64,000 nucleotides of DNA from Streptomyces sp. YIM 121038 (GCF_006088715.1 NZ_CP030771.1:2914001-2978000), one strand, 5' to 3'. Numbered from the stretch's first letter, positions 47,117 to 55,796 are shown. Made by a program: numbers and translations. Notes: generated by a model from the letters alone, not told the origin.

Positions 47117-47931
47117 CTGAACTCTCCGCCGCCCACGACGCCGCGGTGACCGACCGCGACCGCCTCTCCAAGAGTGCGTACAACGGTGACCGGGACCTGG
47201 CCGCCCGCCAGTCTCTCTACCAATGGCAGAAGCCCCGCTACGACCTTCCTGGCATGGTCACGGAACATCTGAGCACCGTGCGCGGGCGGGTCGTCGATGT
47301 CGGCTGTGGGAACGGCAGGTTCATCAAGCGTCTGCGCCAGGACCGACCCGATCTGGAACTTCTGGGCCTGGACATCGCCCCCGGCATCCTCGCCGACGTA
47401 CCCGGCGCGGTCACGGTGGCGGACGTGGCGAGGCTCCCTCTGGGGACGGCGAGCGTGAACGCCGCTCTGGCACTGCACATGCTCTACCACGCCCCGGACA
47501 TCGCCCAGGCGGTGCGCGAACTCTCCCGCGTCGTCACCTCCGACGGCCTGCTGATCGCCTCCACCAACAGCGACCGCGACAAGGCCGAGCTGGACGAGTT
47601 GTGGATGCGCGCGGCCGGTGACGTCCTCGGCACCGGCCGCGGGCCCGCTCGCATTTCGCTCAGCGCCCGGTTCTCACTGGAGAAGGCGCCGTTCTTCCTC
47701 GGCGAGGAGTTCGGCCGCGTCGAGACGATCGAACTGCCCGGCACCATCACAGTTCGCGACGCCGGACCCGTGGTTGCGCACATGGCCTCGTATCAGGCGT
47801 GGGCAGACCAGCACGACGTGCCCTTCACAGCCGTGGTCGAGCGGGCCCGCACCATCGTGGACGAACACATCGCACGGCATGGGGCATTCGAAATCCATTG
47901 CCTGGGCGGGATCCTCGTCTGCTGTCGCTAA
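47113..47931 (+). CDS. class I SAM-dependent methyltransferase of the island
   Basis: 272 residues, GTG start coupled to the regulator stop. SAM motif I is VVDVGCGNGRFIKRL, motif II LLGLDIAPG and the motif IV region ALALHMLYHAPD. The rest lacks recognition or target domains of DNA methylases, so a small molecule, RNA or protein substrate is more likely. Together with the regulator it forms the rightward arm of the island. Confidence 0.85.
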   Translation: MTELSAAHDAAVTDRDRLSKSAYNGDRDLAARQSLYQWQKPRYDLPGMVTEHLSTVRGRVVDVGCGNGRFIKRLRQDRPDLELLGLDIAPGILADVPGAVTVADVARLPLGTASVNAALALHMLYHAPDIAQAVRELSRVVTSDGLLIASTNSDRDKAELDELWMRAAGDVLGTGRGPARISLSARFSLEKAPFFLGEEFGRVETIELPGTITVRDAGPVVAHMASYQAWADQHDVPFTAVVERARTIVDEHIARHGAFEIHCLGGILVCCR

Positions 47932-48003
47932 CGGCGGCGAGCGCGTACTTCGTGGCGCCCGGGTGAGGGGCGGAGCTGGGCTGCGGTGCTGATGTATCCG
48001 CTG

Positions 48004-48019
48004 TACTTCGACATCTAAA
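48004..48019 (+). repeat. predicted attR
   Basis: 16 bp identical to 41324-41339. The next bases, AGAGGCC, are probably the original sequence downstream of glnA, since glnA's own junction reads AAGGTGG instead. The 70 bases inside the repeat hold no gene. Confidence 0.8.
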
Positions 48020-48050
48020 GAGGCCTGGCCTGATGTCGGGCTCGGTGTGG

Positions 48051-48079
48051 AGGGCCGTCGCCTAGGGGTGGCGGCCTTC
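48051..48079. terminator. terminator-like hairpin, right copy
   Basis: Matches the left copy at 41499-41527. It overlaps the last codons of the kinase gene (stop at 48062-48064) and would be the ancestral terminator between glnA and that gene. Confidence 0.55.
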
Positions 48080-49387
48080 GTTGTGGGTGGGGCGGGGTGG
48101 CGTCGAGGGAGGCTGGGGGAGCGTCAGGGTGGCGGTGGCGCCCTGGGGGGTGGCGTTCGTCAGGGTGAGGTGGGCGTTGAGGACGCGGGCGTGGCCGAAG
48201 GCGATGGTGAGGCCCAGGCCGTGGCCGTGTCCGCGTTCGGCGGCGGCGGTGTGGAAGCGCCGCGGGCCGTGGCGGAGCAGGTCCTCGGGGAAGCCGGGGC
48301 CGTGGTCGCGGACGACGACGGTCGTGCCGTCGACGGTGACCTCCACCGGGGCCCCGCCGTGGCGGTGGGCGTTGAGGACCAGGTTGGTGACGACGCGGTC
48401 GAGCCGGCGCGGATCGGTCTCGGCCACGGGGTGTCCGACGACGGTGACGGTGACGTGTTCCGCCAGGCCCGCCCTGCGCACGGACTCCGTCACCAGTTCG
48501 CCGAGCGGCACCGGCTGGACGTCGGCCCGCTCCGCGCCCGCGTCCAGGCGCGAGATCTCCAGGAGGTCGTCCACCAGGCCGCGCAGCACCCGCACCCGGT
48601 CGCGGACCAGGTCGGTGGCCTCGCTCTCGGGCAGCAGCGAGGCCGAGGTGACCAGGCCGGTCAGCGGTGTGCGCAGCTCGTGGGCGACGTCCGCGGTGAA
48701 GCGCTGCTCGCTCCGCAGCCGCTCCTGGAGCGCGTCCGCCATGTGGTCCACGGCCGAGGAGATCTCGCTGATCTCGTCGTGGCCGCGGCCTTCGGTACGC
48801 GCGTCGAGGTCGCCGTGGCGGATGCGGCGGGCCGTCCCCGCGACGCGCCGCAGGCGTCGTACGACCAGTTCGGCGGCCAGGAGCGTAAGGGGGACGACGA
48901 CGGCGAGCGTGGCGATGGCCGCGTAGCGGATGTGCCGGTCGAGGGCTTCCAGGCTGAGCTGCTCGCCGAGCATGCTGGTACTGACGGCGATCACGGTGCC
49001 GTCGACGCGTTCGGCCGCCCACATGCTGGGCCCTTGGAGCGGCTTGCGGGTGTCGTACCAGGTCACGATGGTGGAGGTCGAGGAGTCCAGCCGGTCACGC
49101 AGCGGGTCGGGCACCTCGTCGCCGAGGACGTAGTCCGAGCGCTCCCGGGGGTCGCGCGTGGGCCGCTCGCCCCGGAAGTCGGCCTTGGCCAGGTCCAGTT
49201 CGCGCATCGCCGCGGCGCGGCCGATGCCAAGGCCGCGCTCCTCGGTGCGCTGGTGCACCAGCAGCCCGATGCCGACGGCCATCGCGCAGGCCGCGGCGGC
49301 GACCCCGGCGGCGATCTTCCAGCGCAGCGAGCGGGGGTCGGCGAAACGCAGCAGCGCGCGGCCCTCGCGACCCGTGTCACGTCCCAC
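48062..49387 (-). CDS. sensor histidine kinase, EnvZ/OmpR-partner type
   Basis: 441 residues. TM1 at about 23-44, an extracellular domain to about 153, TM2 at 154-176, a HAMP segment (about 177-230), the phosphoacceptor His236 in FTADVAHELRTPLTG and the HATPase domain with NLVLNAHRHGG and DHGPGFPEDLL. The G2-like GHGHGLGLTIAF is intact. The ligand is unknown. Its start lies 1 base after the upstream regulator's stop, so they form one unit; its 3' end abuts the island. Confidence 0.92.
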   Translation of the reverse strand: MGRDTGREGRALLRFADPRSLRWKIAAGVAAAACAMAVGIGLLVHQRTEERGLGIGRAAAMRELDLAKADFRGERPTRDPRERSDYVLGDEVPDPLRDRLDSSTSTIVTWYDTRKPLQGPSMWAAERVDGTVIAVSTSMLGEQLSLEALDRHIRYAAIATLAVVVPLTLLAAELVVRRLRRVAGTARRIRHGDLDARTEGRGHDEISEISSAVDHMADALQERLRSEQRFTADVAHELRTPLTGLVTSASLLPESEATDLVRDRVRVLRGLVDDLLEISRLDAGAERADVQPVPLGELVTESVRRAGLAEHVTVTVVGHPVAETDPRRLDRVVTNLVLNAHRHGGAPVEVTVDGTTVVVRDHGPGFPEDLLRHGPRRFHTAAAERGHGHGLGLTIAFGHARVLNAHLTLTNATPQGATATLTLPQPPSTPPRPTHNEGRHP

Positions 49388-49388
49388 G

Positions 49389-50099
49389 TCAGCGCCGGAA
49401 CCGGTAGCCGAAGCCGCGCGCGGTCTCGATGTGATCGGCGCCGATCTTCTTGCGCAGCCGCTGCACCGCCAGGTCGACGACCCGGCTGTCGCCCTCCCAG
49501 CCGTAGTCCCACACGGTGCGCAGCAGCCGCTGCCGTTCCAGGACGACCCCGGGCGCGGCCACGAATTCGAGGAGCAGACGCAGTTCGGTGGGGGTGAGCG
49601 CCACCAGGCGTCCGTCGACGCGCACTTCGAGGCCCCGGGTGTCGACGGTGAGGTCCCGGAAGGCGAGCACCCCGCCCTCGTCGGCCGCCTCGGGCGCGGC
49701 CTCGGCGAACGTGGCCCGGCGCAGCAGCATGCGGATGCGCGCCACCAGGACCGTGGTGTCGACGGGCTTCACGACGTAGTCGTCGGCGCCCGCTTCGAGT
49801 CCGGCCACCACGTCCAGCGCGTCGCCCCGGGCGGACATCATCAGGATCGGGGCCTGGCTCGTCTCCCGGATCCTGCGGCACAGCCCGATCCCGTCGAGGA
49901 ACGGCAGCATCACGTCGAGCAGCAGCAGGTCGTGGCGCCCGTCCCGGAACGCCTCCAGGCCCGTCAGCCCGTCCGGCGCGGCGGACACCTCGTAGCCGTA
50001 GCGCTCCAGGACCATGCCGACGGACCTGCGGATCGTCTCGTCGTCCTCGACCAGCAGGATGCGGACACTGGCGGAGCCGCCGCCACGGTTCTGTCCCAT
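49389..50099 (-). CDS. OmpR/PhoB-family response regulator
   Basis: 236 residues from the ATG at 50099 (a GTG at 50102 also works). Receiver with phospho-Asp62 in LLLLDVMLPFLDG and the K in DYVVKPVD; C-terminal winged helix with LTPTELRLLLEF and VVDLAVQRLRKKIGADHIETARGFGYRF. Partner of the kinase gene that follows. No target site was recognised. Confidence 0.93.
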   Translation of the reverse strand: MGQNRGGGSASVRILLVEDDETIRRSVGMVLERYGYEVSAAPDGLTGLEAFRDGRHDLLLLDVMLPFLDGIGLCRRIRETSQAPILMMSARGDALDVVAGLEAGADDYVVKPVDTTVLVARIRMLLRRATFAEAAPEAADEGGVLAFRDLTVDTRGLEVRVDGRLVALTPTELRLLLEFVAAPGVVLERQRLLRTVWDYGWEGDSRVVDLAVQRLRKKIGADHIETARGFGYRFRR

Positions 50100-50195
50100 C
50101 ACGTCACCCTAGATCGTGGCCGCGGTGTTGATCGACCGCTCGCCTCGGCGGAGGTCCCGGCGTACGCGGGCGTGGTCCTCATGCGCGCTCCCCCG

Positions 50196-51428
50196 TCACA
50201 GCCGGAAGGACGCCGCGACCGGCAGGTGGTCGCTTCCCGTGCGCGGCAGGGTCCAGGCCGACACCGGCGTGACCCCCCGCGCGAGGATCTGGTCGAGCCG
50301 GACCACCGGGAAGGCGGCGGGCCAGCTGAACCCGAAGCCCTGCCCCGCCTCCTCCTGCGCCGACCTGAGCCGCGAGGTCAGCGGCCGCAGCGCGCGGTCG
50401 TCGGTGGTGCCGTTGAGGTCGCCCACCACGACGACCCGGGGCAGCCTCTCCTCGCGTACGAACCCGGCGAGCCGCGCGCCCGCCTCGTTGCGCTTCTCCG
50501 TGGCGAATCCGCTGCTCGGGTGCACACGGATGGACGCGAGATGGGCGACGTACACGGCGAGCGGCCCCTTGGGGGTGTCGACGGTGGCCCGCAGGGCGCG
50601 GGTCCACGGCATGATCGCGAGGGGCTCCGCGGCACGGAGCGGGCGCTTGCTCCACAGCCCGACGGACTCCCGTACCGCGTGGTACGGATAGGCGGAGGCC
50701 AGCGTCCGCTCGTACACCGGGGCGGTGCGCGAGGTCAGCTCCTGCAGGGCGATGACGTCGGCGCCCGAGGCGGCGAGGTCGCGGGCGGTGCGCCGCGGGT
50801 CGGGGTTGCCGTCGTGGACGTTGTGGCTGACCACGGACAGGTCCCCGCCCCCGGAGCTCTTGTCGAGCACCGTACCGGCGAACAGGGAGCACCAGACGAG
50901 GGCCGTGAGCGCGACGGCGGCGCAGGCCACGACGGACCGGCGCAGCAGGGCCGCCGCCAGCAGGACGGGCACGCTCACGCCGAGCCAGGGCAGGAAGGTC
51001 TCCAGCAGGCTGCCCGCGTTCCCGAGGGCGTTGGGCACGAGCGAGTGCCCGAGCATGAGCAGCGCGACGAGCACGGCGAGCGTGGTGACGAGCCAACCGG
51101 ACCGTGCGGTGACATGCCGACCGGACCGTGCGGTGGCGAGCCAACCAGGCCGTGCGGTGACGAGCCGACCGAAACGTGTGGTGACGAGCCGACCGAACCG
51201 TGTGGTGACGAGCCGACCGACCTCTGCGGAACGTTCGCTTCCGGCCTGGGAGTCGGCGCGTCCGGGCCGCTCAGCCACACCTGTCGCGGACGGCTCGGCT
51301 CCACCTGTCGCGGGCAGCTGGCCCCCGCCTGTCGCGGGCGGCTCGGCCCCGCCTGTCGCAGATGGCTCGGCCCCGCCCGCGGCAGGCGCCTGCGCCCGGT
51401 CATCGGCGTGTTCCGGCAGCACGGTCAT
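50196..51428 (-). CDS. endonuclease/exonuclease/phosphatase-family protein with repeat-rich N-terminus
   Basis: 410 residues. The last 225 are an EEP catalytic domain (LSVVSHNVHDGNPDP, IALQEL, VGDLNGTTDDRAL, GSDHLPVAASF), facing outside after three TM helices at about 115-180. Residues 10-60 contain a GGAEPSAT-type octapeptide repeat and 68-115 six copies of an RLVTTRFG-type octapeptide, both encoded by 24-bp DNA repeats. Such proteins hydrolyse nucleic acids or phosphoesters. The start overlaps the carboxypeptidase stop by 4 bp. Confidence 0.85.
   Translation of the reverse strand: MTVLPEHADDRAQAPAAGGAEPSATGGAEPPATGGGQLPATGGAEPSATGVAERPGRADSQAGSERSAEVGRLVTTRFGRLVTTRFGRLVTARPGWLATARSGRHVTARSGWLVTTLAVLVALLMLGHSLVPNALGNAGSLLETFLPWLGVSVPVLLAAALLRRSVVACAAVALTALVWCSLFAGTVLDKSSGGGDLSVVSHNVHDGNPDPRRTARDLAASGADVIALQELTSRTAPVYERTLASAYPYHAVRESVGLWSKRPLRAAEPLAIMPWTRALRATVDTPKGPLAVYVAHLASIRVHPSSGFATEKRNEAGARLAGFVREERLPRVVVVGDLNGTTDDRALRPLTSRLRSAQEEAGQGFGFSWPAAFPVVRLDQILARGVTPVSAWTLPRTGSDHLPVAASFRL
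51084..51227. repeat. six 24-bp tandem repeats in the EEP gene
   Basis: Six consecutive 24-bp units of the GGTGACGAGCCGACCGAACC type at 51084, 51108, 51132, 51156, 51180 and 51204; on the minus strand they encode RLVTTRFG-type octapeptides. Because the unit is a multiple of 3, copy-number change keeps the frame. Confidence 0.9.
51270..51385. repeat. second 24-bp tandem array in the EEP gene
   Basis: Units of the GGCTCGGCCCCGCCTGTCGC type recur every 24 bases four to five times, encoding GGAEPSAT-type octapeptides of the N-terminal tail. Confidence 0.8.
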
Positions 51429-52393
51429 GTCCGCACCCGCTCACCGTCGCGCAGCGCGGCGGGAAGGCCCGTCCGCACCGCCTCGATCAGCGCGCCGCTC
51501 TTCTCCAGGGCGGCGTCCAGGCCCTCCGCGGGGTTGGTGTGGGCGCGCTGGCCCAGGACGACCCCGAGGACGAGGTGCCGCCGCGCGCCGGAGGTCACTT
51601 CCGCGGCCCACATGAGGTTGCCGCCCGCGGGCGTGCTCGACCCGGTCTTGAGCCCGATCACCCCGGGCTCGTCGAGGAGGCGGTTGGTGTTGGTGACGGT
51701 GCCGGGCACCCCCGGCACCTTCGTGCTGCGCAGCGCCACCACCGCCCGCAGCACGGGCTCCCTCATCGCCTGCCGGGCGAGCTTGAGCTGGTCGTCGGCG
51801 GTGCTCGTGGTGCTGGCCTCGAAGCCGCTGGCACCGGTGTACGTCGTACGGCTCATGCCGAGCCGGGCGGCGGCGCGGTTCATCTTCGCGACGAACGCCT
51901 TCTCGCTCCCGGCGTCCCAGCGGGCCAGCAGCCGGGCGACGTTGTTGCCGGAGGGCAGCAGCAACAGTTCGAGGAGCTGGCGCTGGGTGTGCCGCCGTCC
52001 TTCGCGGAGCGGGGCCGTCGACTCGCTGAGCGAGTGGGACTCCTCGGCGGCGGCCGTGTCGACCGTGATCCGCGGCCCCTGCTCGCCGCGCGCGAGCGGA
52101 TGCTCCTTCAGGATCACGTACGCGGTCATGACCTTGGTGACGCTCGCGATCGGCACGGGCTCGTGGCCGCCCGCGCGGCCGAGGCCGCCGAGGCCCTCCA
52201 CCGCGACGCTCGTCTGCCCCTCCCGGGGCCACGGCAGGTCGAGCCGCTCGGCGACCGCGGCGGTCCCGTACGACGCCTTGGCCCCGCCGTCCTCGCTCCC
52301 GGAGAGCCCGAACCACCCGCCGACCCCGACGACGGCCAGCAGCCCGGCGGCCCCGCACACAGCCCCGACGTCCCGCACCCGACGACCCCTCAC
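51425..52393 (-). CDS. D-alanyl-D-alanine carboxypeptidase (penicillin-binding S11 family)
   Basis: 322 residues from a GTG at 52393 with GGAGAGG 8 bases upstream; longer starts would lack family sequence. An N-terminal membrane segment (about 11-30) is followed by the serine-peptidase motifs SVTK (84-87), SGN (148-150) and KTG (249-251). It trims stem-peptide D-Ala from peptidoglycan outside the membrane. No C-terminal amphipathic anchor is evident. It is coupled by 4 bp to the EEP gene behind it. Confidence 0.9.
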   Translation of the reverse strand: MRGRRVRDVGAVCGAAGLLAVVGVGGWFGLSGSEDGGAKASYGTAAVAERLDLPWPREGQTSVAVEGLGGLGRAGGHEPVPIASVTKVMTAYVILKEHPLARGEQGPRITVDTAAAEESHSLSESTAPLREGRRHTQRQLLELLLLPSGNNVARLLARWDAGSEKAFVAKMNRAAARLGMSRTTYTGASGFEASTTSTADDQLKLARQAMREPVLRAVVALRSTKVPGVPGTVTNTNRLLDEPGVIGLKTGSSTPAGGNLMWAAEVTSGARRHLVLGVVLGQRAHTNPAEGLDAALEKSGALIEAVRTGLPAALRDGERVRT

Positions 52394-52693
52394 CGCAAGC
52401 ACCTCTCCGCAGCCCGGCACGTGCGGTGGTCCCCGCACGCCTCCCAGCCTTGGCGGAGCGCGCATCCAACCGGTCAGGGTCGTGCATCCGGCGGCCCGCG
52501 AACATGTGTCATCCACGTATCGGCCGCCCACCGCCGGAGCGCCGCCGGAACGGGTGCTCCTGCCGAGCGGTTGGCCCGGAACGCGTCCCCGGGCGAAGAG
52601 CATCGCCCCGCGTCGGCCCGCGCCGGCCCGCGCACCCGATGGCGGCCGCGCCGCCAGTGATCGTTTTGCCCGCATTTGTGCTAGTCAATACGC

Positions 52694-53905
52694 ATGTCGC
52701 ATCCCGGGACACTGATCCTGATCATGGCCATGGCGGTGCTCGCCCCGCTCCTCGCGTACGCGGTCGGGCGTCGGCTCACCGTCCCCGTGGCCCTCTTCGA
52801 GATCGCGCTCGGCATCCTGATCGGCCCGGACGTGCTCGGCCTCGCCCACCCCGACGCCGTCATCGACACACTGTCCGATCTGGGACTCTCGATGCTGATC
52901 TTCCTGGCCGGGTACGAGATCGAGTTCGCCGCCGTCCGCGGGGACACGCTGCGCCGCTCCGTCGGGGCCTGGACCGTGTCGCTCGCCGTGGCGCTCGGCA
53001 TGGCCTTCGCCCTGACCGGTGCGCAGGCCACCAAGAGCTTCGTCATCGGCACCGCGCTGACCAGCACCGCGCTCGGCGCCGTCCTGCCGATGCTGCGCGA
53101 CGCGGACCTGCTGCGCGGCCGGTTCGGCACCGTGGTGATGGCGTTCGGGGCGGTCGGCGAGTTCGGGCCGGTCATCGCGGTCTCGCTGCTGCTGAGCGGC
53201 CGCAGACCCGGCGTCGCGACCGCGCTGCTCGTCGCCTTCGCCGCGATCACGGCCGTCGCCGTCTTCTGGGCGCTGCGCCCGCGCCCTTGGTGGTTCACCC
53301 GCGTCGTCGCCAAGACCCTGCACTCCAGCGGCCAGTTCGCCGTGCGGTACGTGATGCTGCTGCTGGCCTCGATGCTCGGTCTGTCCGCCGCGTTCGGCCT
53401 CGACACGCTCCTCGGCGCGTTCGCCGCCGGGCTGCTCACCCGGCTCGTCCTGCGGGGCGCGGACCCCGAGGCGGGCGCGGAGGTCCTCGGCAGGATCGAG
53501 GCGATGGGGTTCGGCTTCCTGGTCCCGGTCTTCTTCGTCGTCACCGGCATCGGCTTCGACCTCTCCGCCCTGCTGCACGGGGGCCGTCCGCTCGCCCTCC
53601 TGCCGGTCTTCTTCCTGCTGTTCCTCCTGGTGCGCGGGGGACCGACGTGGCTGCTCGCCCCGCGCGACCTGTCCCGGCGCGAACGCGCCGCGCTCACCCT
53701 GTACTCCTCGACCTGTCTGCCGCTCGTCGCGGCCATCACCGCGATCGGCACCGACGACGGCGTCCTGGGCGCGGGCGAGGCCGCCGCCCTGGTCGGCGCG
53801 GCCATGCTCTCCGTCCTGGCCTTCCCGCTGCTCGCCCTGAAGGCCCTCGCCGGCCGGCGGGCCGGGCCCTCCTCCCCCACGGCCGGGGCGGCCGAGACGT
53901 GGTGA
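52694..53905 (+). CDS. cation/proton antiporter (CPA2-like)
   Basis: 403 residues with about 12 membrane helices. MSHPGTLILIMAMAVLAPLLAYAVGRR begins TM1 and FEIALGILIGPDVLGL follows, the CPA2 pattern; conserved polar and acidic helix positions occur in SDLGLSMLIFLAGYEIEF. No TrkA-N domain is attached. It probably exchanges Na+ or K+ for protons. The 300 bases upstream of the start hold no gene. Confidence 0.9.
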   Translation: MSHPGTLILIMAMAVLAPLLAYAVGRRLTVPVALFEIALGILIGPDVLGLAHPDAVIDTLSDLGLSMLIFLAGYEIEFAAVRGDTLRRSVGAWTVSLAVALGMAFALTGAQATKSFVIGTALTSTALGAVLPMLRDADLLRGRFGTVVMAFGAVGEFGPVIAVSLLLSGRRPGVATALLVAFAAITAVAVFWALRPRPWWFTRVVAKTLHSSGQFAVRYVMLLLASMLGLSAAFGLDTLLGAFAAGLLTRLVLRGADPEAGAEVLGRIEAMGFGFLVPVFFVVTGIGFDLSALLHGGRPLALLPVFFLLFLLVRGGPTWLLAPRDLSRRERAALTLYSSTCLPLVAAITAIGTDDGVLGAGEAAALVGAAMLSVLAFPLLALKALAGRRAGPSSPTAGAAETW

Positions 53906-53950
53906 CCCCGTCGGCCCACCGCGCCCCGGCCGCCGGTCGCCGCCGGGCCG

Positions 53951-55153
53951 TCAGCTCCGCGCGCCCTGCGCGGCCCGCGCCCCGGGGGCGGCGGCCGCGT
54001 GGCGCCCTGCACGGGCGATGACGGCGTGGGCCGCCTCCGCCGCGACGAGGCCGAGGGCGATGAAGGCCGCGCCGACGGGCCCGAGCCAGTGGGGACCCGC
54101 CCAGGCCATGCCCGCCTGGCCGACCAGGGGGGCCGCCGAGACGCCTACGTAGACCATGGCCGAGGCCAGCCCCGTCAGCAGGGGAGCCGCGGTCGGCAGG
54201 GCGGTGATCAGGCGGTGGGTCTGCGGGGCCAGGAGGCCCCAGCCGCACACGCCCCAGACGAGCAACGCCACGACGGTGGACGCGAGATGGGCGCTCGTCC
54301 ACGGCAGGAGGGCGAAGTCGACCGCCGCCACGGCTGTCGCGGTGTTGATGACGCGGCGGCCGCCGAAGCGGTCGACCAGGCCGCCCGAGCCGAGCGTGCC
54401 CGCGGTGGCGGCCAGGCCCCAGACGAAGAGCAGCACCGCCAGGGTGGTGCCGCTGCCGTCCGTCGCGCGGTCGAGGCTCTCGCTGATGAAGGAGTAGACC
54501 GTGTAGAGGCCGGTGTAGACGAGGAGCGTGGTGAGGAGGGTGAGGCCGATGCGGCGGTCGGCGAGCGGGGCGAGGCGCGTGCGCAGCGGGACCGCCGGGG
54601 GCGTGGGGATCGTGGGGAGCAGCAGCGCGACGGCCGCGGCGGCGAGGACCCCGAGGGCCGATACGAAGACCATGGTGAGGCGCCAGTTGCCGGTGACGCT
54701 GCCGATCGCCGTGCCGAGGGGCGAGCCGAGGGCCGTCGCCGCGCTGAGGCCCGTCATCACGGTGGCGATGGCCCGGCCGCGCCGCTCGGGCGGGGCGAGG
54801 GCCGCGGCCGCCGCGACGGCCGCCGGGGTGACCATCGCCCCGCCGAACCCGGCGAGCGCCCGGCCGGCCAGGGCCACGCCGAAGTCGGGGACGAAGGCGG
54901 TCAGGAGGTTGCCCGCGGTGAAGACGGCGAACCCGGCGAGGAACAGCGGCCGCCGGGCCCTGCGCGCGGTGCACGCGGCCATCACGGGCCCCAGTACGGC
55001 GTAGGTGAAGGCGTAGGCGGTCAGGAGCCAGCCCGCGGTGCCCACGGACACGCCGAGCGAGTCGGCCGCGTCCGGCAGGATCCCGGCGATGACGAAGCTG
55101 TCGGTGCCGATGGCGAACATTCCGGCGGCGAGGACGAGGAGTGATCGGTACAC
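53951..55153 (-). CDS. MFS transporter, DHA1-like
   Basis: 400 residues with 12 membrane helices. The motif A region reads ACTARRARRPLFLAGFAVF and a GxxxGPxxGG-like stretch follows (LGSPLGTAIGSVTGNWR, motif C type), the pattern of chloramphenicol/arabinose-type DHA1 exporters. Substrate unknown. A matching operator lies 108-132 bases before its start and the Rrf2 gene is upstream, so it is probably repressor-controlled. Confidence 0.9.
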   Translation of the reverse strand: MYRSLLVLAAGMFAIGTDSFVIAGILPDAADSLGVSVGTAGWLLTAYAFTYAVLGPVMAACTARRARRPLFLAGFAVFTAGNLLTAFVPDFGVALAGRALAGFGGAMVTPAAVAAAAALAPPERRGRAIATVMTGLSAATALGSPLGTAIGSVTGNWRLTMVFVSALGVLAAAAVALLLPTIPTPPAVPLRTRLAPLADRRIGLTLLTTLLVYTGLYTVYSFISESLDRATDGSGTTLAVLLFVWGLAATAGTLGSGGLVDRFGGRRVINTATAVAAVDFALLPWTSAHLASTVVALLVWGVCGWGLLAPQTHRLITALPTAAPLLTGLASAMVYVGVSAAPLVGQAGMAWAGPHWLGPVGAAFIALGLVAAEAAHAVIARAGRHAAAAPGARAAQGARS

Positions 55154-55260
55154 GGGGGCGGGACCTCCGGTGGGTGTGGGGGCACCACGGGTGCGGTGCC
55201 TGCGGTGGATGCGAGGGGCGCGCCGGGGCGCCGGGCGCCGGGGGCGTCCGTGCGAGCGCT

Positions 55261-55285
55261 CGATGTAACTGAACCTGTTACGACA
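55261..55285. promoter_or_regulatory. candidate Rrf2 operator upstream of the MFS gene
   Basis: GTAAC-N7-GTTAC inverted repeat (55265-55281) extending to CGACA. It shares AACTGA-N2-CTGTTACGACA exactly with 55797-55821. Confidence 0.65.
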
Positions 55286-55299
55286 CAGGGTGCAAGAAA

Positions 55300-55321
55300 G
55301 GCCGGTCCGCTCGGACCGGCC
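55300..55321 (-). terminator. intrinsic terminator of the Rrf2 gene
   Basis: GGCCGGTCC arms (9 bp, 55300-55308 with 55313-55321) with a 4-base loop; on the minus strand the stem is followed by CTTTCTT. It lies between the Rrf2 stop and the MFS operator, so the two genes are separate transcripts. Confidence 0.8.
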
Positions 55322-55333
55322 CGTTCGGCAGGG

Positions 55334-55762
55334 TCAGGCGACCGTCTCCTTGAGCACGTCGGCGACGGTGACCGCGGCCAGTTCGGCCTTCATCGCCTCC
55401 TCCGCACGGTCGTACGCGCCGCGCAGGACCGGCGGAATGCCGCGCCCCACGGGGCACTTCCGGTTGGGGGCGGAGGCGTGGAGGGCGAGGAGCGGGTCGG
55501 GCTCGACCGCGAGGTAGACGTCCCGGAGCGTGATCGCACCGGGCTCGCGGGCGAGGCGCCAGCCCGCGCCCTGGCCGCGCTGCGACACGACGAGGCCCGC
55601 GTCGCGCAGCCCGCCGAGCGTGCGGCGGATGACGACCGGGTTGGTGTTGACGCTGGCGGCGATCTCGTCGGACGTCACGATGCCGTCGGGCCGCTTGGGG
55701 CAGACCAGGGCCATCCACGTCAGCGCGTGCGTGGCCACGGTCATGCGGCTGTTGGCGCTCAC
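55334..55762 (-). CDS. Rrf2-family transcriptional regulator
   Basis: 142 residues. The winged helix (about 5-75) includes VTSDEIAASVNTNPVVIRRTLGGLRDAGLV. Only one cysteine (RKCPVG) is present, so it is not an Fe-S sensor like IscR or NsrR; it resembles YwnA-type regulators that may use a single thiol or a ligand. Matching inverted repeats upstream of itself and of the MFS gene suggest it represses both. Confidence 0.9.
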   Translation of the reverse strand: MSANSRMTVATHALTWMALVCPKRPDGIVTSDEIAASVNTNPVVIRRTLGGLRDAGLVVSQRGQGAGWRLAREPGAITLRDVYLAVEPDPLLALHASAPNRKCPVGRGIPPVLRGAYDRAEEAMKAELAAVTVADVLKETVA

Positions 55763-55796
55763 GGGCCCTCCGGTCGCTCGGTTCGCTCGGCTCCGC

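Larger units (their letters stand above)
41324..48019. mobile_element. 6.7-kb genomic island inserted at the 3' end of glnA
   Basis: The 16-bp sequence TACTTCGACATCTAAA at 41324-41339 (last glnA codons, stop and one base) recurs exactly at 48004-48019 with similar flanking CT and A/G bases, as attL and attR of a site-specific element. Between them lie seven genes, of which the first (41711-42898) is clearly less GC-rich than its surroundings. No integrase, excisionase, replication or transfer gene is present, so the element is either a decayed remnant or depends on a recombinase elsewhere. Insertion left glnA intact because the element supplied the same codons. Confidence 0.8.

Noticed and set aside
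41339..48003. Integrase or transposase inside the island
   Set aside because: All seven supported genes were read through; none has tyrosine or serine recombinase motifs or a DDE domain.
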